64,000 nucleotides of DNA from Glossina fuscipes (GCF_014805625.2 NW_023998431.1:2399251-2463250); one strand, 5' to 3'. Shown: positions 49,535 to 61,289, numbered from the stretch's first letter. Made by a program: numbers and translations. The notes: a model not told the origin generated them from the sequence alone.

Positions 49535-49559
49535 AAAAAAAAAAAAAAAAAAAAAAAAA
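49535..49559. repeat. poly-A, 25 bases
   Basis: Uninterrupted A run. It may be a retroposon tail, but no body is recognised upstream apart from the family 2 copy in the opposite sense. Confidence 0.9.
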
Positions 49560-49564
49560 TTAAC

Positions 49565-51175
49565 TTTTTGAAACCCACCCTCGCTTCATTTTATGCTCGA
49601 GTAAACTCAACCATTTCAACTAAGTTTTACAATAAGCCGCTCGAAAATGTCTCTCTCCCTCTTTTATTTACTTGATTGCTTTTCATCTGTGATAAAGACG
49701 TCTTCCAGGGCTTATAAGTTAAATTGCTAGACACATATTTCATCTTAAATTGAATTTTAGAGCGAAGGATTTTCAATTTCATTTTCTATGTGCAGAATGA
49801 ATACGATTTGAATTTTACATCGTGATTGCATTCGAAACGTATTAATATAATCACTGTATTTACTTGCTCGTACCGCCCGTATTGCCATTAACGTATACAT
49901 TAGTAACACATTGTAAAGCATTTGCTTAAAAGAGCGGAACACGATGTTGTCGTTTATAAATTCATTCTTTCACTAAGTAAACTTTTTGCCTTTTTAATGG
50001 GCAATAAAAATAGTTGCGTAATGTTTGTGTAGACAAATACAAAAGTAAAGTTTAATTTAGATCGAATCATGTGCGCATTCTAGACTTTCGATAGGTAATT
50101 GAGTCGAACATTTTAATGTAAATTACTCAAGATAATGTTACAGAAAGGCACAATTAGATGACCTAAAAGCCTTAATGTTGATTTCTAAGCCAAATGTAAA
50201 AGCACACGCAACAGTATCGTAACTTTGACCAAAAAACTTGGATGGGTGCCTAGCGAAAACTGGCGGGACTTGGAAGAAACCATCTCTTCTGGCCACCAGC
50301 TCTGTTTTTTTTTGTGTTGCGCTTGCGACATAAAAGCACTTACTTCTACGGAAAGTTTGCTTAATTCATTCATTCATTGCGGTATGTGACAGATTTTCTC
50401 ATTTATTTGTCTACCAGCTTATGGTCCATCCAAATGAAATGGTTTTATAAAGAGCTTGTTACAACACAAAAGTCCAATAATCAGTTGCTTTTGAACGAAT
50501 TTCTAATTCTATTCTTCTGCAGTGTTATGCGTGAAAAAGTGATAATGCCTTCGAAAATATACCTACTGCGTATATACGCTCATACATATATCTCATTCTG
50601 ACATATGTACATTAGATTCCTAATGCGTCCGATTATTCGTTACGAATGCAACTAGAAGCCAAGTACACCTTTTTTTCTTTGTTAGCAGTGAAAGTATTCT
50701 TTGTAAAAGTGATACAAAATTTATGAAAGGAAGAATAAAAAGATGCACTAAAATAAGTTTTTTTTTTTATTTCGTTAATATAAGCTTTTATTTTAATGAG
50801 CTGAAAAGTGGAAAATAGATTTTGTTTCAATCACTTTTATGTGTATTTCGGATATCAATTTCAAAATTAGAGTTACACTAAGGTCGAAATTAATTTCGTT
50901 TTATGATTTTCACTGTACCGGGAATCAAGGAAAAATCAATTTTATCGTTCTTAGTGACGTGTTCATTTAGGAGTAGACTGACTTTCCTATCATGATCATG
51001 CTTGATACCGTTTCCTTAATGTGATAAAAAATCCCCATCATTCACACTGAGATCTTGCTTCGATTTATCCTTCTGCTTAAGCAACCTCAAAGCAATTAAG
51101 TATAAGCAAAGGCACCAATAAGACACAGACCACCAGGAAATATTATACTTTATACCACTTCGATTAATATAATCT
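49565..51175. other. non-coding stretch, no gene recognised
   Basis: AT-rich DNA with a T run near 50759. No known protein or RNA. Confidence 0.4.
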
Positions 51176-51179
51176 CAAG

Positions 51180-51340
51180 CATTCTTAATAGCGTTCGTCT
51201 TTGGGGCAAATCACGTCCGCGCCAAATTTTATGAAATTATCTCATCTCTAGGCGGAACACAATATAATGGACAGTCAATAAGTGGACGGGAGGACGGACA
51301 AGCTTGCATCGATTGACAAAGTGTTTCTGGACCCAGCGTT
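51180..51340 (-). mobile_element. family 2 repeat, copy N
   Basis: GCGTTCGTCTTTGGGGCAAA, CGCGCCAAATTTTATGAAAT, GGACGGGAGGACGGACAAGC and TTGCATCGATTGACAAAG are the reverse-strand blocks of family 2. One of the better preserved copies on this strand. Confidence 0.6.
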
Positions 51341-51399
51341 ATAATAAAAGATTGACCTATGTTAAGTACTTTTGGGTGTTGGACATGTCCGCAGAACTT

Positions 51400-53550
51400 T
51401 AACAATCCCTTGTACCACAAGTCGTTTAGGATACGAAAACCTATGCATATATTCACTTTATATCAAAGTATAAAAATTTCAAAGAGTTTTGTTATGTGAA
51501 TTCGTGCAAATGTATCTATTACACGTTTTTGTACACTAATCTTGTCAATGGCGTGAGGAAACGTCCGTGTTTTAATGTCGTGTAAGCGTAACTCTGGAAC
51601 TGGAGCATTTGGGAGAGAGGATACACTTTTAAAGACAGACATACAAGTTAACTTTGATACTCTAGAGAATGTTTGATTGGTATTAATATAAAATACGTTC
51701 AATAAGCAGACAGCGAGAGGGTCATAATAGTGCACTTTTATGCTTGGTAAATTTCAGATATTTATTGTAACGGATATTAAAATCTTTCGCACATATATTG
51801 AATTGAAAAAGAAAAAAAAATAATTGAATGCAATTAAAACTTTTATTAGGGGCTTAAAAGATAAAATAAGTATCGTAGATAAAACATGCTTCAGGTGTAC
51901 GAACGTTCGTTTGTACATATATATTAATCAGACGATTCGAAACTTGTAATGCGTTGGAATAAAAAGGAGCCCTAAGGAGGTTTTCTTTTTTTTTTTTTTT
52001 GATTTTTCTTTTTCAAACTCCATGTGAATTGGAAAAATACAGACGATGAACGTGTTTCATTTCACTAACAATGTCTTTTATTATAAAATATTTTCGCGTG
52101 CAGTCGCTTTTATTCAACGCGAAAGCATCGCACATTTATAACTCAATATGAAAAAATCATATTTGCAGTAAAATTTATGAGACTGCCATACTTTCACAAG
52201 TTTATTTGCATTTGTATATGTGTACGTATATGCAAAAAATATACTCACACAAGCACACATACATGTACACGTAGATGCATACGTTTATATTTATAATATA
52301 TGGGAAAACGTCTCCACTTCAGAATCTGATCTTCTATATGACTTGTATGTATCTTTCATGTTCACAATTCGTTCGTGTTCCATGAGTATACTATGCTCTT
52401 TATCGTAACGTCTGCAGAGTGGAAAGGAAATTACTTTCCTGTAGATTTTGCATTTCCGTCGTATAAAAAGTTAAGTTACAGTATATATCTGTAAATGTTT
52501 TCTCTGCATGTGTGTACTTATAAAGGAATAAAACAATTACTACAACTTTATAAATTTCATTTAAATATGTTAAAATTACTACTCAAGTATTGCATTTTCT
52601 TCAATGCTCTTCTTCTTATTTTTTTCTTTTATTTTATCCTTCTTCAATTCATATTCTAATACTATAGATAACCGTTAAAGCGATTAGCGAGTTATCAAAG
52701 GAAGCGATTTCCTTAAGAAATTGCAAATATTCTTTAGTTAATTCTTGAGAAAAATATTTTGACGACATCCAGTTATGATGTTAGCCTAAGGAAGATGCTT
52801 AAGATCTTTCAGGAAACTTACATTATTTTATATTAAACATCATTTATTTTATATTAAATATATATATATATGTCAAAAAATAGAGAGCAATAAAATAATT
52901 CATTTTGAGAGGACTCTTTCACGTTTCTGATGGTAATCTATTAAGGTACCAGTAAGCAGTCTTCTATAGACAAGATTTGGGAATTTTCTTACGATGTGCA
53001 CGTTTTCTATAAATTGCTACACAAAACTTTAACAGTTGTGAATGAAGAACGCGATGAAGAAGTGTCACGAGTTATCAGAAAGATTGGAATAGTGTATAAC
53101 TAATAATGAATAATAAGGTGAATGATATACATCTATATATATTGTGCTTTGCAATTCTTACATACTGGTTCTAATAATTGTGGGTGTGTGTCAACCATTG
53201 ACCTTAAGACCTCCCTTAATTTTCGTATATATGTTTTTGCGTACATAGCTCAAGTAATGCTCTTTTATCTACAACACAACCTTTTAAAAAATTCGATAAA
53301 TTAAATACATAGATCTCTTCCGATAGCCGCTGCCTTCCCTTGTACAGGTACCGCTTGAAACAGTTTACTATATTAAACACACGCCAACGTATGTAGCTCA
53401 AAATAATGTATTTTGCATTAGTTACGCAATAGAAAATTCATTTGGTTGGCCTGCCGTGAACGTTTATTCCTAGTAAATAGAAACTCTAGGAAATAAATTG
53501 GTTTCGAGTGCTTGAACGATAAATGTGAAATATTTTTGCACCCGCCACTG
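51400..53550. other. non-coding stretch, no gene recognised
   Basis: AT-rich, with a T run at about 51986 and TA-rich patches near 52857. No coding sequence recognised. Confidence 0.4.
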
Positions 53551-53559
53551 TAACATGGA

Positions 53560-53965
53560 GATATACTCATTTTGTTTTTTTCCATAATGTATGTAACAGC
53601 CGAAAGGAAGCTTCAGGGACCCTATATTCTTGATCAGCGTGAAATTCTGAGCTGATGTAGCCATGTCTGTCCTTCTGTGTGTCTGCGTGGTGTGTGTTTT
53701 TGGCACTTTGCTGGCTACAACAATGAAGATATCAATATCAAATATGGTAGAATCATTGGAGGTCTTTGCACGCAGACCGGTATTGAAAATGGGCCAAATT
53801 GGTCAGAGCAGAAGCGCGCAGTGGAGCATAAACTGAACGCAACTCAGCTTTTTTTAACAATAATTTTGAGATTTTTGCTCGTTATTCAGAAGTTACTAAA
53901 GTTAGGCGGCTGAAACTTTCCCAATTTTACTTTACGAGACGATTTATTCTCTAGTTCGAAAAATG
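53560..53965 (+). mobile_element. DINE-1-like repeat, family 1 copy B
   Basis: Best preserved family 1 copy: ATGTATGTAACAGCC, GGAAGCTTCAGGGACC, CTTGATCAGCGTGAAATTCT, TAGCCATGTCTGTCC, AAATATGGTAGAATCATTGG, TTGCACGCAGACCGG and GAAAATGGGCCAAATTGG. It ends around TTTACTTTACGAGAC. The copy at 200-615 is its near mirror, in inverted orientation about 53 kb away. Probably Helitron-derived, non-coding and non-autonomous. Confidence 0.75.
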
Positions 53966-54239
53966 GAACCAATCGGCCCTGCCCACACAAAGTTACGAGT
54001 AATTGAATTTAATTTTTTTCATTTTTTTGAGGTTTTGTGCTTATTTATCATAAGGCAAACAAGACCAAACGTTTAAAACTATTTTGTGCGCTCCTCAAAT
54101 GAGGCATAAAATTGGGTCAATTCCAAAATGAATATGGTAGACACCGCGATTACGCTTTTCTTCATAATAGCGATATGGGTATCAAATAAAAGAACTTGAA
54201 GAGTGGAATGCGAAAAGCATAGTGGTGGGGCCCCCGCCA

Positions 54240-54600
54240 AATATAACCGTCTTACTGACTTGCGATATAGGATATACTAAATCTGTGCGGATGTTAGTAC
54301 GACGAAGGTTGCCTGTTCGTCTATCCATCCGTTTAATGTCCGCCCATGTATTTTTGTGTTCAACCTATCGCGGTCACAATTTTTGAGATATTTTAGTGAG
54401 ATTTTTTGCACAAAGATGTTTTGATCGATTCACTTCTTCAATCACTCCACATATGACACCTCATTTTGAAAAGCCCTTATATGGAAAAAATTGCAACTTT
54501 CACGAATTATCGCTGAATAAGAATCCTTCGACATTCTTAATTGCTTCGAAAATATCAGTTCGACTTGGACATTTTTTTCAAATCAGGTGCAATTTTTGAT
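54240..54600 (+). mobile_element. family 2 repeat, copy H
   Basis: GTGCGGATGT, CGTCTATCCATCCG, ATGTCCGCCCATGTATTTTT, GTGTTCAACCTATCG, CACAATTTTTGAGATATTTT and AAGATGTTTTGATCGATTCA. The same order recurs at 58060-58340. Confidence 0.7.
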
Positions 54601-54609
54601 ATACAATAT

Positions 54610-55230
54610 TATTATCAAAACGATTGAATAACCGCACTAGACGGAGCACTGTGGAATTTCTAATTGTCGGCCTTGTCCGGCTATAATGTTCTTTCATGTT
54701 TTTAATATGTATCATTGCTAAGCTTCGCGGGGACTCCATCACCCGGAAAATACAAATCCGAGCCTAGAAGTTTTTCGTATACATTATCGTATAGAGCAGC
54801 GCTTTTTATATGACTCAATTATTTTTCTTTGCAATATTCACTTCAATATGTACATATTTAACATGGAGTGCGAAAATTTATCACAGATCAAGTTCTAAAG
54901 TAGACTTCATCTTCTAACTATCGCACCTCAGAAACAACATAAGTACAAAAAAGAAAAAAAAGAACGAAAAGGAACGAAAATACGTCGTATCCACCCCATA
55001 ATATATCAAAAAGCGTAAGTGTGTACCGCTTTTCAATTAATTAATACTTCTGATCCTATAGAAAAATGTTTCCTAAGATCGGATGAACATAATTTAGGCC
55101 AATTGATCGCTTGTCACACCCATAGTTAAGATAATGTTTTGCATCGTATTTATCTTTGCTCCCCTCGTGTTTCTCACTCTCAAAAATCTCTGAGGTAAGC
55201 ATATTATTTTTTCTGCACTTAACCGTTTGA
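54610..55230. other. non-coding stretch, no gene recognised
   Basis: AT-rich with an A-rich patch at 54945-54980. Nothing identified. Confidence 0.4.
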
Positions 55231-55235
55231 GTATC

Positions 55236-55401
55236 AAGCAGCGCGATCGCGCTGTTCAGATTTCATGTCGAGAAATACCAGACAGTTTTGATAAAACACT
55301 GTCGAAGAATCCCAAGCAGCGCGATCGCGCTATTTAAGTTTTATGTAGAGAAATACCAAGCGGCGCTATAGCGCTTGTTTAATTTTATGTATTTAAATGC
55401 A
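55236..55401. repeat. 44-bp tandem units, each built around a hairpin
   Basis: Three 44-bp units (55236-55279, 55314-55357, 55358-55401) and one shortened 34-bp unit (55280-55313). Each has a hairpin followed by an ATGT.GA(G)AA(A)TACC-like stretch. Hairpin cores: CAGCGCGATCGCGCTG (16-bp perfect palindrome, 55239-55254), GACAGT...ACTGTC with TTT/AAA inside (55281-55303), AGCGCGATCGCGCT (55318-55331) and GCGCTATAGCGC (55363-55374). The GC-rich palindromes stand out sharply from the AT-rich surroundings. Function unknown. Confidence 0.85.
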
Positions 55402-57640
55402 TTTAAATTGTTTGTTAAATTTTGTAAACATTTCAAGTTTGTTCCGCAAAAATTATAGAAAACACGACACCAAAATATAAATTTTTATTTTGTAATATAT
55501 TATTGCACTACTATAGTACTATTGTAATTGCATTGGGATCGACTTCGACAATACGTAAGGCACCGTCAGTTGTCGACACTCAACACTCGGCTTAAATTGT
55601 TTGAAAAAAGTGAAAATAATTTTTGGTACTTTTCCCGAAAGGGTGCCAAGAATTGACATAAATTTAATCAACTGATAATAGGTTTTTTTTTATTTCGTTT
55701 TTTTTATTAAAGAGTTGTTTGTCTTGCTAGCTAAAGTCGTATTATCCAAGCCATCACATTAATGCTATGACACAAACGTTAAATTGCCATAAAACACAAT
55801 ATTAAGTGTGGTAAACGTGCTCTTTCAATAACAAGTCGTCGTCTACCTCATTCCATTAACTGTAAAGTAGCAAAAATGTATGTGAGGCTATAATAAGTCA
55901 CTAAAATTAAAGTCACGTACGAAGCATAGTTCAAGAATTTGCAGTGAGCATTGCTTTTATGTAGATGGAAAATTAAAATGGCCAAAACAGTGGTTTGACA
56001 TAAAACTTTTCACGTTGATAGTCCTAATTTCTCTACTCACCACCAAAGGTTCAAAGTTTAATAATTTTGTTATATGAGTAGAGAAAATCTCGGAAAAAAG
56101 CTCTAAAATTTTCAACCTAAATATATAAAATGTTTGATTAACTATATCCGTCCATCCGTCCATCACTTGCTATTGACATTGAGTCGCGAATACAATTTTC
56201 TGTCAGCTATAGGAATAAAGTTTGACAACAATGAAAATGCAAAAAAAAAAAACCGTAGAAATATTTGAGATTGTCTTCAAGAGCCATGCAGTCTATTAAT
56301 ATTTTGGGAAGAAATTATTTCTTTTTATGTAAACACTATCCAATAGAGGTCTATAGCAAGAGCAGATTACTATGGATCTAAACAGCGTTAGTGGACCGAG
56401 GGTATTGCTGATATTTCTGCGCAAATCTCTAATGGTTCGGGACGAGCTTTTGGGAGTGTTTTGCGATATCTATGGTTACCTCAAAAACCATCGCGGTGAA
56501 ACCAAATATCTTGAGAGCTTGAGAGAGAGAAGGGTAGCAAACATGTGACGCTAATACAGATTTTCTTACGTAATACACAACATCATCACAATTCCGTTAC
56601 TTTTTGGAGGCGTAGTAGGTCCATTCGTAATAAGTATAATTAAAAGAGCTTTCTAAATCGCATTGCCATTGACTACTTTAATATGCATTCATGCACGAGA
56701 CGAAAGCAACAGCATATTGTCGCCTGAAAGATATTTTCGACATTGAACTCGGTATGTTATTATGGCACATAGATGAATGTGGAGAAGAAGAACTGAATTA
56801 AAAGTCTCGTATGGTTAATGCTTCTTCTGCTTGTTGGCGACCACTTAAATGATATTGATCACAAATTTTTGTTGTTTTCAATACGAGAGTGCGTTTGCAG
56901 TTTTTGGACGACTGGGTTCTAAAAATGCAGAGAGGAAAAAATTAAGGAAAAGATAGTTCCCTTTTAGAAAGGAGAAGCAATTTCAGTACGTTTGTATGCC
57001 ATTTTTGTATGAAAGTTTTAAAATTTCGACGAAGAGATTAATGTGCTTCATTTAATACAATTCACTATGCCAATGCAATAACTTTAAAAGTCCTGCAAAG
57101 AAAGCCAGTTATTGCTATGTTGTCATTTTTAAAGCAGAACAACTTCTTTACAGTACGATTTTATGCCAACGCTTGATAGGATTTTCCATGTATCGTGCCT
57201 TTCGGAGGCTGTTTCAAATCATTCACCTTTTCTTCTTTACACCATCTAAATGTAAATGGCACTCTTCGGGCAATACTTTTAACTTCAAAAAGAGAATAAA
57301 TGGTAGGCAACACAAGGACTGGTCTTTTACATTCTTATGCTGCAGAATTTTTTAATAAAAATTTTTTGCATATAGCACCCGTTTTTCCTGTAACAATTGT
57401 CACATTTACGCCCAGTTGTAGTTTGTAGCCTTCCATTACCGACTTTGTTGATGCAGGGCAGGTTGTAACATACTGCACTTAGCTCCTAAATGGGTTACAA
57501 CGAAGATCTAACTGTATTGGCGAACTAAATGATTCGGCTGAACTGCAGTAAGATTTTCTGGTATCTATTTTGTCCACTGTCGTCGTTCGTTACGATTCAA
57601 CAGCACTCTCCTTCATGCAAAGCATAGCAAGCGTTTGACG
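55402..57640. other. non-coding stretch, possible repeat fragment
   Basis: About 55960-56240 holds TCCGTCCATCCGTCCATC and may be a worn DINE-like fragment. No proteins recognised elsewhere. Confidence 0.4.
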
Positions 57641-57644
57641 ATTT

Positions 57645-57955
57645 TATACCAATCACAAGGGGAAGGGGGAGTTCATTCATTTCGCCAAAATGTTTGTAAC
57701 ATCTAGAAGGGGCTTTATAAAGTACATATAGTGATTTTCAGATCCTTAATCTGAACTGACATGTCTGCCGGTGTCTGTTAACGATTCTTCTGGTCTCGGA
57801 AATTAAGATTTCGGCTTTAAATTTAGTAAACACTTTGGAAATGGATCAAATCTGTCAGAGCATGCGTCGACAATACAGTATGAAGTCCAAACATTGTTGT
57901 TTCCAAAGAATAGGTTTTTTTGCTCACTAATCATAAATTACAGCATGTACAACCA
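57645..57955 (+). mobile_element. DINE-1-like repeat, family 1 copy F
   Basis: Starts ATACC and continues AAAATGTTTGTAACATCT, TGACATGTCTGCCGG and TTTTGCTCACTAATCATAAA, the last shared with copy E (TTTTGCTCATTAGTCATAAA). The CCATGTC core is present but the middle is diverged. Confidence 0.55.
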
Positions 57956-57960
57956 TATAT

Positions 57961-57980
57961 ATCACCCATGCATGGGTGAT
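57961..57980. repeat. perfect 20-bp palindrome
   Basis: ATCACCCATGCATGGGTGAT, two 10-base arms with no loop, at the downstream edge of family 1 copy F. Confidence 0.95.
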
Positions 57981-58059
57981 CCCACAGTACCCATGCGCAA
58001 ATAGAAGAAAAAAAGAATATTTTTCAGTACCGACTTTTTATTATCTCAGTTTTTATATT

Positions 58060-58340
58060 AAGTTTGTACCAGAAGAACGTGATAGATCGACTTTTTCTCG
58101 TACAGAAAATGATTCTGAATCGATCTAAGCTTGTCTGCCCGCCTGTTCGCCATGTATTCTTGTGTTCAAACTATGGGTCGTAATTTTTCAGATACTGAAT
58201 TTTGAATAATGAATTTTATGAAATTCGATCCACCGACATATTATGGTTCAACGAAATAGTTCTGCTCCAACGATTTTTCGCAATATTTCTCATATAACGC
58301 CTTACCTTGTCTTTATATGAATAACTGTATTAAGCTAATT
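58060..58340 (+). mobile_element. family 2 repeat, copy I
   Basis: GATTCTGAATCGATCTAAGC, TTGTCTGCCCGCCTGTTCGC, CATGTATTCTTGTGTTCAAA, CGTAATTTTTCAGATACTGA and AAATTCGATCCACC, in family 2 order. Confidence 0.7.
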
Positions 58341-58886
58341 GGTATGTGTGCGATGGGCCGCTATAGTCTTTTTACTTGTTTTCCTTTTTTCATTACTTAT
58401 TTTCTTATCGGGAGGAAGACAAGGCATTTAGAGTTTCCAAAAATTATGTTATGTATCCCTCAAGGGTATAAGACGCGCGGAAAGCTTTAAGATGATATGA
58501 AAAATTCATTATTGGCTACGCTCTCATCGCCAAGGTAGCCAGCCACCTTTTAGAAGAACCGCTAAAGACTTAAATGTATGGTGAACACATGTTTATGGAT
58601 CCATATGACTTACGAAATAGAGTTTTGTCAGCGAGATGGTTGGTAAAAAAATCGCAATCGACTTATTGGCTACGTACGATATACTTTGAACTTTAAGAAC
58701 TTTAATAAGTGGATAATATATGCACATGGTTTGATGAACTGCTATGACTTTTCCTCTTTAGATAGTTTCGTGAAAATTTCATTTTGCTCGATGCTATTGT
58801 AACATTTTCATTTCAAAAGTTCCTCTTGGTATTAAATTTTTCTTTTTGATATCTCCTTCTTTTATTTTATATATTATATATACATG

Positions 58887-58918
58887 TCCACATATTATAT
58901 ATATATATAATATGTGGA
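58887..58918. repeat. perfect 32-bp palindrome
   Basis: Two 16-base arms with no loop. Each starts TCCACATATTATATAT when read from its outer end. The non-TA ends (TCCACA/TGTGGA) show it is more than a simple TA run. Confidence 0.95.
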
Positions 58919-59478
58919 GAATTATATATTTAAAGCAAAAGAAGAAATCCCGTTGAAGTTAGCCATCGCTGTTAAAGTTATGCAAAATTATATTTTATAT
59001 TAAAAATTTACACTTGAATAAATTTTGAAAATTTACATTTTATTCTGTTGTAGACGAATTAACATAAAAAACTTTTAACATAAAATATTTTTCGGTATCA
59101 CTTATGAATTCAGAGCACAGACAATATATACCGATATAGGGTATGTATGTATGTATATTATACTTGTTTGTAAGCTATGGTATGCGTTCGCACATCTCTA
59201 GACTGATATTTTCCTCAATTTAATTATAAATTCACGTGACAAGTCGAGATTTTTGATTATCATTTAATCTGAAAGCATATCACGTGTCAGTGTAAACATT
59301 TCTCGCACAACGAGCGTTAAAATAACACAAAAACACCCGCACACAATTGACTTTTTATTCATAATCGGATTGTAAGATTAAATCCCCAAATGATTGGCCA
59401 CATATACGACAAAGGCACATGTGTGATAATGAAAGAAAATTACCAACGACCCGGATCAATATATATATGTATAGGTTT

Positions 59479-59480
<2 letters not shown>

Positions 59481-59516
<36 letters not shown>
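59481..59516. repeat. (TA)18 microsatellite
   Basis: Uninterrupted TA dinucleotides over 36 bases. Confidence 0.98.
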
Positions 59517-59518
<2 letters not shown>

Positions 59519-59838
59519 CTCTGTCTTCTGTTCTTTTATGCAGTTAGTTGTGGGCAAGAAAAAGAAATAAGTATTTTGTTAATGCAGATTATACATATAC
59601 TCGTGCTCTTGAAAGATAAACAGAAAATGTCGTACTGTGCTCAAAAAATACCAAGGGCAACTGTTCTTCGATTATTGTAATGCGTTACGAATGAACCTTA
59701 AACAAAGAAAATTATATTCAAGCATTTTGTGCCGGGCAGTCAGACAACTCATTGCATTAGTTTTTCAAATCATATCATTTTACAATCGCCATATATGCTC
59801 AATTTAATTTAGTTTGACTTTGATTACTCTTGAAATTC

Positions 59839-59868
59839 AAAAAAAAATAAAATAAAATAAAATAAAAC
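59839..59868. repeat. (AAAAT)n microsatellite
   Basis: A run followed by about four AAAAT units. Confidence 0.9.
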
Positions 59869-60254
59869 ACCCTTCAACGACGTCGGTTTAATTCGCTTGG
59901 GGAGATAAAAGCAACTCGAAAGTTGTGCAATTTTTAATATGCATATAAAGCATTGATTATTGAGGATATTGGCGTTAAGTTCGACGCAGATGTCCAATGT
60001 CGTCTTACTAAACGGAAAAGTCCTGATGTCCTTTAACCGCAATGTTACAGTTATCCAAGCAATGGAATAATTGAGATCGTTTCCGCCAGTTCGTTATAGG
60101 AATTCTTTCGATCTCCAAAACAGAAATGATGACAAATTCTATATGCCCTTCACATCAATAATTGTCCATATTAGCGGAGCAATTCAATACCATACCGTAA
60201 CTTTGAATCATCTGCTTACCTGCATTTGTATTCAGATCAATACTTTCTATTTTT

Positions 60255-60640
60255 ATACCCGTCACCGAAAGATGAGGGTATGTCCATTTCGTCAAAACGT
60301 TTGCACCGCCCAGCAAGAAGCATCAGCGACCCCACAAAGTATGTATCTTCTTAATAAGCATCAAATTCTAAATCGCTTTAAGCATGTCCGTCCATGCGCC
60401 TGTAAAATGCCTGTCCCCTGGCCGCAAAAATAAAGCTATCGACTTCCAATTTGGCAGAAACAATGGAAGTTCTTGCACTCAGGTTGTTGTTGAAAATGGG
60501 TCATGTCGGTCGAAGGACATGCCCACAGCGCCACGAAAACTGAGAACACCTTTGTTTTTCAAAGAGCGTGAAAAATTAATTTTTTGCTCATTAGTCATAA
60601 ACTGTCACAAATAAATGTACAAAAATTTTAAGCATATTCT
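60255..60640 (+). mobile_element. DINE-1-like repeat, family 1 copy E
   Basis: The clearest 5' end of the family: ATACCC at 60255 pairs with GGGTAT at 60276-60281 to form a short terminal hairpin. Then TTTCGTCAAAACGTTTGCA, GACCCCACAAAGTATGTAT, AAGCATGTCCGTCCATGCGC, AAGCTATCGACTTCCAATTT, GAAAATGGGTCATGTCGGTC and TTTTTTGCTCATTAGTC. This order is the standard layout of a repeat found across flies. Non-coding. Confidence 0.75.
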
Positions 60641-60694
60641 ATGGGCGATGCTGTAGCATTTTGTGAACAAAAATAGAAACAATTGACAATCCCT

Positions 60695-61015
60695 GCTTCA
60701 TACTATAGTGTATCAAAATTGAATTATTTTTCCAATACATTTATAAACCAATCGAATGCACTTAAAGATGTCCGCCTGTTTGTATGTCCATGTAATTGTT
60801 TGCGCAACTTTGCAACATTGCGGTAAACATTCTCCTGTTGGCGGAAATGAAGATATCGCCTACAAGGAATTTGGAATTGATAAAAATGTTCCAAAAGACA
60901 CGCCTACAACGCCTACATGCCTCGACGACAAAAAATTTTATTTTGAAAATATCAGATATCAACTGCATCCGCTCCATATTATAGAGTATGAAAATTTTGT
61001 TCTTTTACTTTTTTT
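60695..61015 (+). mobile_element. DINE-1-like repeat, family 1 copy G (5'-truncated)
   Basis: AAAGATGTCCGCCTGTTTGT, GGCGGAAATGAAGATATCGC and GACACGCCTACAACGCCTAC resemble the core and following part of family 1. It lies directly downstream of copy E. A tandem arrangement or one long element is possible. Confidence 0.4.
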
Positions 61016-61099
61016 GTCTTTGTGATGGCTACAAAAGATTCGGTCTCGACCGAATTTAGTTTTCTTAGTTGGTTTTTTTGCAAAAAGGAGCAAATTCAG

Positions 61100-61274
61100 T
61101 TGTATTTCAGGTTAACACCGCCGCTAAAGTGAAAAAAAGCGAGGAATCTTGTGCATTGTGTCAAATGTGCTACTCTCCCCTGCCGCTAGTTTTACTTTAG
61201 CGCGGTAAAGTACAAAATGTTCAGCTGATCCCACCAGGAATCGAACACTTGGATCTTCCGGCATTCATCCGGAA
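61100..61274 (-). other. possible tRNA-derived SINE, minus strand
   Basis: In reverse complement TTCCGG-ATGAATG-CCGGAA (61256-61274) forms a 6-bp stem with a 7-base loop that has T in position 2 and GAA next, as in an anticodon arm. About ten bases on, GTTCGATTCC (61237-61246) matches the polymerase III B box. The D arm is missing and the T stem is weak. Further along, ACTTTAGCGCGGT (61194-61206) and ACCGCCGCTAAAGT (61117-61130) form an imperfect inverted repeat. It could be a 5'-truncated SINE body or a chance combination. Confidence 0.35.
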
Positions 61275-61289
61275 TAATAATAATTTCTG

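Larger units (their letters stand above)
58345..60240. other. non-coding stretch with TA-rich palindrome and microsatellites
   Basis: AT-rich, with the 32-bp palindrome at 58887, (TA)18 at 59481 and an AAAAT run at 59839. No coding sequence recognised. Confidence 0.4.
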
